A stretch of 64,000 bases of DNA from NCBI RefSeq assembly GCF_900167915.1, contig NZ_FUYM01000002.1, positions 1-64,000 of the forward strand, in the 5' to 3' direction. Below the pieces are notes generated by a model. That model worked only from the letters and a program-made list of their open reading frames with translations, searched no databases and was not told the origin of the DNA. Source of the stretch: Rhizorhabdus histidinilytica. Lineage in GTDB: Bacteria > Pseudomonadota > Alphaproteobacteria > Sphingomonadales > Sphingomonadaceae. Of the stretch, positions 34,403 through 41,215 are shown in pieces; position 1 is the stretch's first letter; each line of letters opens with the position of its first letter. A program made the position numbers and the translations under genes.

Positions 34403-34538
34403 CCCTCCCTGTCAGGGAGGGGATGGGGGTGGATCGCGAGCGGAGCGAGCGTCCTCGGTCGTTCCGTGAAACTCCACCAAGGGGCGTCGAGCCCCTTGGT
34501 TCCGTCATCCACCCCTGGCCCCTCCCTTGCAGGGAGGG
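34403..34538. repeat. Large imperfect inverted repeat between convergent genes
   Basis: CCCTCCCTGTCAGGGAGGG (34403-34421) is mirrored by a near-copy CCCTCCCTTGCAGGGAGGG at about 34520-34538. Inside, GGGGGTGGAT pairs with ATCCACCCC, and a perfect 10-bp hairpin ACCAAGGGGC / GCCCCTTGGT (34476-34500) sits at the centre. The whole block lies between the LysR gene and the cyclophilin gene and looks like a sphingomonad intergenic repeat element. Confidence 0.7.
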
Positions 34539-34559
34539 GGATTCCCAAGGTCAAAGAAA

Positions 34560-34584
34560 AAGGCGGGAGCGTCGCCCCCGCCTT
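34560..34584 (-). terminator. Terminator of the cyclophilin gene
   Basis: AAGGCGGG (34560-34567) / CCCGCCTT (34577-34584); on the minus strand TTTTTCTTTG follows. It lies 25 bp after the cyclophilin stop. Confidence 0.75.
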
Positions 34585-34609
34585 TCCCTTTTCGCGATGT
34601 CCGGCCTTC

Positions 34610-35080
34610 TCAGGCGTCGGCGGCGATGCGCGCCTTGACGATCTTGCCCGGCGTGCGCGGCGGCTCGCCCTTGGGAAGGGCGTCGACATGCTCCATGCCC
34701 GATTCGACCACGCCCCAGACGGTGTACTGGCCGTCGAGGAAGCGCGCGTCGTCGAAGCAGATGAAGAACTGGCTGTTGGCGCTGTTCGGATTCGAGCTGC
34801 GCGCCATCGAGCAGACGCCGCGGACGTGCGGTTCGCGGCTGAACTCGGCCTTCAGGTTCGGCTTGTCCGATCCGCCCATGCCGGTGCCGGTCGGGTCGCC
34901 GCCCTGCGCCATGAAGCCGTCGATCACGCGGTGGAACACCACGCCGTCGTAGAAGCCCTCGCGGGCGAGGGTCTTGATCTGATCGACATGGCCGGGGGCG
35001 AGGTCGGGACGCAGGTTGATGACGACGTCGCCGCCATCCAGCGTCAGGATCAGGGTGTTCTCGGGATCGGCGGCCATCAT
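34610..35080 (-). CDS. Peptidyl-prolyl cis-trans isomerase (cyclophilin)
   Basis: A 156-aa single-domain cyclophilin, with F-H-R-V-I-D-G-F-M-A-Q-G-G-D-P-T-G-T-G (active-site Arg and Phe), N-S-A-N-S-Q-F-F-I-C and F-L-D-G-Q-Y-T-V-W-G. No signal peptide, so a cytoplasmic PpiB-type protein folding helper. AGGAG precedes a double ATG (35080 and 35077); the second has the better spacing. Confidence 0.93.
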   Translation of the reverse strand: MMAADPENTLILTLDGGDVVINLRPDLAPGHVDQIKTLAREGFYDGVVFHRVIDGFMAQGGDPTGTGMGGSDKPNLKAEFSREPHVRGVCSMARSSNPNSANSQFFICFDDARFLDGQYTVWGVVESGMEHVDALPKGEPPRTPGKIVKARIAADA

Positions 35081-35217
35081 CTTCTCCTGTCGGCAAGCGA
35101 ATCTCGGGCCCGTCCCTATCGGGAACTTCCCTGCAAGGCGAGCGATGATTGCCGGGCCGTGTGGACGGCGGGCCGTGCCGGCTTCCGCCGGGGCACGTCC
35201 AGCGATAAACGGGGCGG

Positions 35218-36786
35218 GTGACGGAGTCGGAAACCAGCCAGCAGCGCGACGTCGCGGTCGTTCCGATCGCTCCCATTCCGAAGATGATCGTGACAACGGC
35301 GATCATGGCCGCGACGATCCTCGTCGTGCTCGACCAGACGATCGCGACCGTGGCGCTGCCGCACATGCAAGCGGCGCTGGGCGCCACGCCCGACACGGTC
35401 ACCTGGGTGCTGACCTCCTACATCATGGCGACCGCGGTCGGAACGCCGCTCACCGCCTGGCTGACCGGCCGCTTCGGCCGCCGCCAGGTGTTCCTGGTCT
35501 GCGTCCTCGGCTTCACGGTCAGCTCGATGCTCTGCGGCGCGGCGACCTCGCTGCCGATGATGGTCGCCTGCCGGCTGGCGCAGGGCTTCTTCGGTGCCTT
35601 CCTGATGCCGATGTCGCAGGCGTTCCTCTACGACATGAATCCGCCGTCGCTGCAGGTCCGGGCGATCACCATGTGGGGGATCGGCGCGATGGTCGGGCCG
35701 ATCGTCGGGCCGGTGCTGGGCGGCTATCTGACCGACGCCTTCGACTGGCGCTGGGTGTTCTTCGTCAACGTGCCGGTCGGCATCGTCGCGCTGGCCGGCG
35801 TTTTCTTCGGCCTGCCCCAGTTTCCGTCGGTGCGGCGGTCGTTCGATCATGCCGGCTTCATCATGATCGCGATCGCGCTCTGTTCGCTTCAGCTCGCGCT
35901 CGACCGTGGCACCCAGCAGGACTGGCTCGATTCACCCGAGATCATCGCCGAATTCGGCATCAGCATCGCCGCCTTCTGGATGCTGATCTTCCATCTCCGT
36001 CGTTCGCGGCATCCGATCATCTCTCCGGGGCTGTTCGCCAATCCCAGCTTCTCCGGCGCGATGGTGCTGGCCTTCGTGCTGATGCCGACGATCATCGCCA
36101 GCAACGCGTTGCTGCCGCAGCTCTTCGTCCAACTGCTCGGCTATCCGGTCGCGACGGCGGGGGAGATGATGCTGCCGCGCGGCATCGCCATGACGGTCGG
36201 CATCTTCCTCGGCGGGCAGTTCACCCGCTGGATGGACGGCCGGCTCCAGGTCGCGCTCGGGGTCTGCATCGTCGTCGCCTCGCTTTATGTCCAGACCGGC
36301 TTCAACATGGAGATGGACCAGCACCTGATCATCTGGGCTGGGGTGTTGCAGGGCTTCGGCACCGGCCTGTCGATGACGGTGCTCAACTTCACCGCCATGT
36401 CGAGCGCGCCGCTTTCGCACCGCACCGAGGCGGCGGCGCTCTATTCGCTGTCGCGCAACACCGGATCGTCGATCATGCTGGCGATCTTCTCGGGGCTGCT
36501 GGCGCACGACGTCCAGGTCAACCATGCCGAACTCGGTGCCCGGATATCGTCGGGTGGCGGGATGTCGCTGCACCTGTCGCGGATCTGGGCCGGCAACAGC
36601 CTCGATGCGCCGATCGCCGCGGTGGCCGAGGCCGAGGTCAACCGCCAGGCGATGATGATCGCCTATATCAACGATTTCTGGGTGATGATGTGGGTGGTGG
36701 TCGCGCTGCTGCCGCTGGTGTTGTTGCTGCGGCCCGAACGGCCGCCGAAGGGCAGCGGCGAAAGCCTCGCCGCGCTGGCCGATTAG
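35218..36786 (+). CDS. DHA2-family MFS exporter (EmrB/QacA type)
   Basis: A 522-aa, 14-helix major-facilitator drug:H+ antiporter. It has L-D-Q-T-I-A-T-V-A-L-P (motif D1), the inter-helix motif A G-R-F-G-R-R-Q, and motif C G-P-I-V-G-P-V-L-G-G in helix 5. EmrB proteins usually work with an EmrA adaptor to export hydrophobic compounds; no emrA is adjacent. GTG start at 35218 gives the family N-terminus, with only a weak GGGGCGG ribosome site. Confidence 0.88.
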   Translation: MTESETSQQRDVAVVPIAPIPKMIVTTAIMAATILVVLDQTIATVALPHMQAALGATPDTVTWVLTSYIMATAVGTPLTAWLTGRFGRRQVFLVCVLGFTVSSMLCGAATSLPMMVACRLAQGFFGAFLMPMSQAFLYDMNPPSLQVRAITMWGIGAMVGPIVGPVLGGYLTDAFDWRWVFFVNVPVGIVALAGVFFGLPQFPSVRRSFDHAGFIMIAIALCSLQLALDRGTQQDWLDSPEIIAEFGISIAAFWMLIFHLRRSRHPIISPGLFANPSFSGAMVLAFVLMPTIIASNALLPQLFVQLLGYPVATAGEMMLPRGIAMTVGIFLGGQFTRWMDGRLQVALGVCIVVASLYVQTGFNMEMDQHLIIWAGVLQGFGTGLSMTVLNFTAMSSAPLSHRTEAAALYSLSRNTGSSIMLAIFSGLLAHDVQVNHAELGARISSGGGMSLHLSRIWAGNSLDAPIAAVAEAEVNRQAMMIAYINDFWVMMWVVVALLPLVLLLRPERPPKGSGESLAALAD

Positions 36787-36862
36787 CGGCCGGTTCCGCA
36801 TTGCCGTTTCCGCGCGTGACGCCTAGACGGGCGGCTGCGCGGCTCGAAAGGCGGAGGACGGC

Positions 36863-38272
36863 ATGAGCGAAACCGAACCCGAGACCGTCGATACCCCGGC
36901 CCCCGCCCAGACCCTGCACGACGAGGACGACCGGCTGAAGTCGACCTTCATCGACGCGGTCATCGCTGCCGTCGAGGCGGGCGACGTCGAGGGCGCCCGC
37001 GCGCTGGTCCGCCCGCTCCATCCGGCCGACATCGCGGACCTGTTCGAGCTGGCGCCGCAGGACATGCGCCGCCCGCTCGCCACCGCGCTGGCCGAGATGC
37101 TCGACGGCGACGTGCTGGCCGAGATGAACGAATGGGTGCGCGACGAGCTGATCGACGCGCTCGCCCCGCACGAGGTGGCCGAGATCGCCACCCAGCTCGA
37201 CACCGACGACGCGGTCGCGATCATCGAGGAGCTGGAGGAGGAGGAGCAGCGCGCGGTGCTGCGCGCGATGGAGCCCGACGATCGCGCCGCGATCGAAGAG
37301 GCGCTATCCTATCCCGAGGAATCCGCCGGCCGCCTGATGCAGCGCGACCTGATCGCGGTGCCCGAGCATTGGACGGTCGGCGACGTGCTCGACTATCTGC
37401 GCGGCAACGAGGACCTGACCACCGATTTCTGGGAGGTGTTCGTCGTCGATGCCGGGCATCATCCGATCGGCACCTGCAAGCTGAGCTGGCTGATGCGCAC
37501 CCCGCGCCGGATCGCGATCGGCGACGTGATGCAGCGCGAGCAGACGCTGATCCCGGTCGACATGGACCAGGAGGAGGTCGCCCTCCGCTTCCAGAAATAT
37601 GCGCTGATCTCCGCCGCGGTGGTCGATCCCGCCGGCCGGCTGGTCGGCATGATCACCGTCGACGACATCGTCCACATCATCCAGGAGGAGGCCGGCGAGG
37701 ATATCCTCAAGCTGTCCGGCGCGGGCGACGGCGACATCAACGAGCCGATCCTCCAGACCGTCAAGGTCCGGCTGAGCTGGCTGATCGTCAATCTCGGCAC
37801 GGCGGTGATCGCGGCCTCGGTGGTCGGCCTGTTCCAGGGCACGATCGCCAAGCTCGTCGTGCTCGCGGTGCTGATGCCGATCGTCTCCGGCATGGGCGGC
37901 AATGCCGGCACCCAGACGATGGCCGTGGCGGTCCGCGCGCTCGCGCTCAACCAGCTCACCTCGTCGAACACCGCGCGCATGATCCTGCGCGAATTCCGCA
38001 TCGCCATCACCAACGGCCTGTGCATCGGCGGCCTGCTCGGGGTGTCGGTCTACCTCATCTACGGCAATGCCGATCTCGGCATCGTCATCTGCCTGGCGAT
38101 GATCATCAACAATATCACGGCGGGATTGGCGGGCATCCTCGTGCCGGTCTGCCTCGACAAGGCGGGGGCCGACCCGGCCGTTTCCTCGGCCGTGTTCGTC
38201 ACCACCGCGACCGACGTGATGGGTTTCTTCTCCTTCCTCGGACTCGCCGCGCTGTGGGGGCTGCACGGTTGA
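36863..38272 (+). CDS. mgtE: MgtE magnesium transporter
   Basis: A 469-aa Mg2+ channel. The acidic N domain (about 1-140, L-H-P-A-D-I-A-D-L-F-E) is followed by two CBS domains (about 145-265, with P-E-E-S-A-G-R-L-M and V-V-D-P-A-G-R-L-V-G-M-I-T-V-D-D) and a five-helix pore domain (about 290-469) with P-I-V-S-G-M-G-G-N-A-G-T-Q-T, the signature of the pore. The cytoplasmic domains gate the channel by sensing intracellular Mg2+. Confidence 0.95.
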   Translation: MSETEPETVDTPAPAQTLHDEDDRLKSTFIDAVIAAVEAGDVEGARALVRPLHPADIADLFELAPQDMRRPLATALAEMLDGDVLAEMNEWVRDELIDALAPHEVAEIATQLDTDDAVAIIEELEEEEQRAVLRAMEPDDRAAIEEALSYPEESAGRLMQRDLIAVPEHWTVGDVLDYLRGNEDLTTDFWEVFVVDAGHHPIGTCKLSWLMRTPRRIAIGDVMQREQTLIPVDMDQEEVALRFQKYALISAAVVDPAGRLVGMITVDDIVHIIQEEAGEDILKLSGAGDGDINEPILQTVKVRLSWLIVNLGTAVIAASVVGLFQGTIAKLVVLAVLMPIVSGMGGNAGTQTMAVAVRALALNQLTSSNTARMILREFRIAITNGLCIGGLLGVSVYLIYGNADLGIVICLAMIINNITAGLAGILVPVCLDKAGADPAVSSAVFVTTATDVMGFFSFLGLAALWGLHG

Positions 38273-38294
38273 TCAGGGCGCGGATCGTCCCGAT

Positions 38295-38711
38295 ATGGAC
38301 GGCATGAGCCCGCTCAACATCACCAAGATCGCCTATGGCTGCGACGGCTTCGACGATCTGCGCGCGCGGCTGGCGGCCCGGATCGAGCGGGGCGAGCAGA
38401 TCGTCCTCACCACCCGCTACATGCCCAAGCGCGCCGACGAGATGGCCGGCGGGTCGCTTTACTGGATATCGCAGCATCGCTTCGGCCTGCGTCAGCCGCT
38501 GGTCGGCTTCAGCGAGCTGGAGGGCGGGCGCTGCGGCATCGTGCTGGCGCCGGTACTGATCCCGGTCGAGCCCCGCCCGCGCCGCGCCCATCAGGGCTGG
38601 CGCTACCTGAGCGCCGAGGATGCGCCGAAGGACCTGCCCGAAGGCGGGGAGGCGGGGAGCCAGATTCCCGTGGCGCTGCACGCCGAACTGGCCGCGATGG
38701 GGCTGATCTAG
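38295..38711 (+). CDS. DUF1489-family protein
   Basis: A 138-aa conserved alphaproteobacterial protein of unknown function. It shows the family features: T-R-Y-M-P-K-R-A-D-E-M, G-G-S-L-Y-W and a C-terminal G-W-R-Y-L segment. It follows mgtE by 22 bp on the same strand, so co-transcription is likely. Two in-frame ATGs (38295, 38304) are possible starts. Confidence 0.75.
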   Translation: MDGMSPLNITKIAYGCDGFDDLRARLAARIERGEQIVLTTRYMPKRADEMAGGSLYWISQHRFGLRQPLVGFSELEGGRCGIVLAPVLIPVEPRPRRAHQGWRYLSAEDAPKDLPEGGEAGSQIPVALHAELAAMGLI

Positions 38712-38741
38712 GGCGCCGAGCGTTTGATGTGACGCATCCGT

Positions 38742-38850
38742 CCGCTCATCCTGAGGAAGGACTGAGCCTCGGCGAAGGCCCGTCTCGAAGGATACTGTGT
38801 CCTTCGAGATGCCATTTCGTCTTCGCTCAATGGCTCCTCAGGATGAGCGG
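38742..38850. repeat. Dispersed ~115-bp palindromic repeat, copy C
   Basis: CCGCTCATCCTGAGGA ... TCCTCAGGATGAGCGG, ends identical in kind to copies A and B, with an internal palindrome around GTCCTTCGAGATGCCA. Followed by CAGATAAA and ATGCTCTAG as at the other copies. It lies between convergent genes. Confidence 0.75.
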
Positions 38851-38888
38851 TCCAGATAAACCGCACGATGCTCTAGAGCGAACCGCCG

Positions 38889-39593
38889 TCATCCCCCGCA
38901 CTTGATGCTGCCGGGCCCTGTCTTCCTGACCGTGCAGCTCGGCCGGCCGGCGATGCGGATATCGCCTGGACCCGTCAGGGTGGCGCGGGCGACGCGGGTC
39001 GGGCCGATGCTCATCGTGCCGGGGCCGGTCAGCGTCGCGGTGAGCAGGTCGACCGCAAGACCAGCGGCGCGGATGTCGCCCGGGCCGCTCAGCGAAGCGT
39101 CGGCGCGGCCGGTCTTGCCGGTGATCGTCAGGTCGCCGGGCCCGCTCAGCTTCGCGCTGAGCCGGCTGGTGTCGAGCCGTCCCACCGTCAGGTCGCCGGG
39201 GCCGGAGAGCACCGCCGAGAAGGCGGTGGCGCGGATCCGGTCGATCGTCAGGTCGCCCGGCCCCGACAGTTCGGCCGCCTCGAGCATCGGCACGGTTACG
39301 TCGACCACCACCTTGCCGCTGTTCCAGTGCAGCGGGTTCCAGTCCCAGCCCTTCTCCGACGTCACCACCAGCATCTGTCCGCGGGGCTCGACGACCAGCC
39401 GGTCGATCCCGTTCGCCGGGCCGCTGGCGCGGACCGAGACCTTGGCGCCGGTGCGGACCCGCACCGTAAAGGGGCCCTCGACCCTGATCTTGACGAAGTC
39501 CGAGACTGGGAAGGACCGGGTGGCGGCCTCGGCCGGCAGCGCGGCGGCAGCGGCGAGGGACAAGCCGAGCAGGGCCGTGATCGATCTGTGCAT
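38889..39593 (-). CDS. GIN-domain (DUF2807) exported beta-helix protein
   Basis: A 234-aa exported protein. Signal peptide at about 1-24 (cleavage near A-E-A-A). The rest is a right-handed parallel beta-helix-type repeat, with seven or so copies of an L-S-G-P-G-D-L-T-like turn at 16-20-residue spacing. This is the head GIN/DUF2807 domain seen in many bacterial surface or periplasmic proteins of unknown function. Start ATG at 39593 has GGAGAG just upstream, preferred over an in-frame ATG 12 bp earlier. Confidence 0.78.
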   Translation of the reverse strand: MHRSITALLGLSLAAAAALPAEAATRSFPVSDFVKIRVEGPFTVRVRTGAKVSVRASGPANGIDRLVVEPRGQMLVVTSEKGWDWNPLHWNSGKVVVDVTVPMLEAAELSGPGDLTIDRIRATAFSAVLSGPGDLTVGRLDTSRLSAKLSGPGDLTITGKTGRADASLSGPGDIRAAGLAVDLLTATLTGPGTMSIGPTRVARATLTGPGDIRIAGRPSCTVRKTGPGSIKCGG

Positions 39594-39695
39594 CGGACTC
39601 TCCATGAAGCTGTATTATCGAAATAATACGGCTTCCCTGCGGCTGCCGCAAGCCGGTCGCGACGAACCGAAGGAGAAGCGCTGGCTCGAAAGAAA

Positions 39696-39723
39696 AAGGG
39701 GCGATCCCGAAGGACCGCCCCTT
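39696..39723 (-). terminator. Terminator of carD
   Basis: AAGGGGCG (39696-39703) / CGCCCCTT (39716-39723); on the minus strand the hairpin is followed by TTTTTC. It lies 25 bp after the carD stop codon. Confidence 0.8.
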
Positions 39724-39748
39724 TCCGCCTCTTCCGGAGGAAGGACGC

Positions 39749-40267
39749 TTATTTGTTGTGGATCGCAGCCGCCTTGCGGAGGATGTCGAGGATCTTCTCC
39801 TGCGCGGTCGGCTCGTCGACCGCTTCCATCGCCGCGAGCTCGCGGGCGAGGCGGCTGGTCGCCGCTTCGAAGATCTGGCGCTCGGAATAGCTCTGCTCGG
39901 GCTGGTCGTCGGCCCGGAACAGGTCGCGCACGACCTCCGAGATCGAGACGAGGTCGCCCGAGTTGATCTTCGCTTCATATTCCTGGGCGCGACGCGACCA
40001 CATGGTGCGCTTGATCTTCGGCTTGCCCTTCAGCGTGGTGAGGGCTTCGCCCATCGTCACGCTCGACGACAGCTTGCGCATGCCGACGGCTTCGGCCTTG
40101 TTGGTGGGGACGCGCAGCGTCATCCGCTCCTTTTCGAAACGGAGGACGTAGAGTTCGAGCTTGGCTCCCGCGATTTCCTGGCTTTGCAGTTCGACCACGC
40201 GGCCGACACCATGCTTGGGATAAACGACATAATCGCCGACGACGAAGCTCAGCGCCTTGGCAGCCAT
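39749..40267 (-). CDS. carD: CarD/CdnL-family RNA polymerase-binding regulator
   Basis: A 172-aa CarD family protein. The N-terminal Tudor-like RNA-polymerase-interaction domain (F-V-V-G-D-Y-V-V-Y-P-K-H-G-V-G-R-V) is followed by a helical DNA-binding domain including the conserved W-S-R-R-A-Q-E-Y. These proteins stabilise the open promoter complex at rRNA and other promoters. It ends in a good terminator and has a promoter region downstream of the fdxA terminator. Confidence 0.94.
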   Translation of the reverse strand: MAAKALSFVVGDYVVYPKHGVGRVVELQSQEIAGAKLELYVLRFEKERMTLRVPTNKAEAVGMRKLSSSVTMGEALTTLKGKPKIKRTMWSRRAQEYEAKINSGDLVSISEVVRDLFRADDQPEQSYSERQIFEAATSRLARELAAMEAVDEPTAQEKILDILRKAAAIHNK

Positions 40268-40417
40268 TTAGCAGACCTTTCTTTGGGGTGCCGCACAGGC
40301 CCCGTCTGATCCGCCCTCCCCCAGCGGCCGACGGCAATCCGATACGGCGAGTCACAGGTTCCTTGTTGCAGGCGCGTTGGATCGCGCCCGGACACGAATC
40401 TTGTAACACATCGGTAA

Positions 40418-40446
40418 GCGAAAAGCCAGCATCTCGGGCTTTTCGC
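40418..40446 (-). terminator. Terminator hairpin after fdxA
   Basis: Perfect 10-bp stem GCGAAAAGCC (40418-40427) / GGCTTTTCGC (40437-40446). A second small hairpin CGGGGC/GCCCCG followed by TTTTT lies at 40447-40465. Together they separate fdxA from carD. Confidence 0.6.
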
Positions 40447-40493
40447 CGGGGCCAGCCCCGTTTTTCAGGCTATTTCGCAGGTGCGGAAGGGGG

Positions 40494-40832
40494 TCAGTCC
40501 CCCTGGCCGGGCTCCGGCGAGAAATGCTTCTCGTACTTGCCCTCGACATTCTTCCACTCGTCGGCGTCGGCCGGGGCCTCCCGCTTGCGGGTAATGTTGG
40601 GCCATTGCGCGGCGAAGGTGTTGTTCAGCTCCAGCCACTGCTCGAGCCCCGACTCGGTGTCGGGCAGGATCGCCTCGGCCGGGCATTCGGGTTCGCACAC
40701 GCCGCAATCGATGCACTCGCTCGGATTGATGACGAGCATGTTGTCGCCCTCGTAGAAGCAGTCGACCGGGCACACTTCGACACAATCCATATACTTGCAG
40801 CGGATGCAGGCATCGGTGACGACGTAGGTCAT
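40494..40832 (-). CDS. fdxA: 7Fe-8S ferredoxin FdxA
   Basis: A 112-aa two-cluster ferredoxin. C9-x7-C17-x3-C21 and the C40-x2-C43-x2-C46-x3-C50 motif give the Azotobacter-type arrangement of one [3Fe-4S] and one [4Fe-4S] cluster. The long C-terminal tail (N-I-T-R-K-R-E and E-W-K-N-V-E-G-K-Y) is typical of the alphaproteobacterial form. AAGGGAG precedes the ATG. Located between the S4-domain gene and carD, a common sphingomonad order. Confidence 0.95.
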   Translation of the reverse strand: MTYVVTDACIRCKYMDCVEVCPVDCFYEGDNMLVINPSECIDCGVCEPECPAEAILPDTESGLEQWLELNNTFAAQWPNITRKREAPADADEWKNVEGKYEKHFSPEPGQGD

Positions 40833-40933
40833 TGCAACTCCCTTGGGCCCGGCTGTCCATGCGGCGGGCCCACCCAATCAACACCGCGATACCCCGCCCG
40901 GATCGGATCGGGGTTCTGGCGAACGCGCCCCCG

Positions 40934-41215
40934 TTAGGTCGCGGCTCGTCCCTCGTCAACAGGCGGGGGCGACAGATCGGTATAGCAGGCCTGCGCCTCG
41001 GGGGCGGGGCCGCGCCGCGCGGGCAGCGCCTCGATCCGGATCACGCGCACCCGGCCGTGCAGCGGGAAGCTCAGCACGTTGCCGACACGGACGGCGGCAT
41101 GGGCACGGTCGATCACCCGTCCGTCAATCCTCATATGGCCTGCCTCGGCGATCTCCTGCGCGAGCGTCCGGGTCTTCGCCAGCCGCACGAACCAGAGGAA
41201 CTTATCGAGCCGCAT
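40934..41215 (-). CDS. S4-domain RNA-binding protein (Hsp15/HslR-like)
   Basis: A 93-aa protein made mostly of an S4 RNA-binding domain (M-R-L-D-K-F-L-W-F-V-R-L-A-K-T-R through M-R-I-D-G-R-V-I). Hsp15 rescues stalled 50S subunits carrying tRNA; that role is inferred from the family. Start overlaps the end of the helicase gene by 14 bp. Confidence 0.88.
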   Translation of the reverse strand: MRLDKFLWFVRLAKTRTLAQEIAEAGHMRIDGRVIDRAHAAVRVGNVLSFPLHGRVRVIRIEALPARRGPAPEAQACYTDLSPPPVDEGRAAT

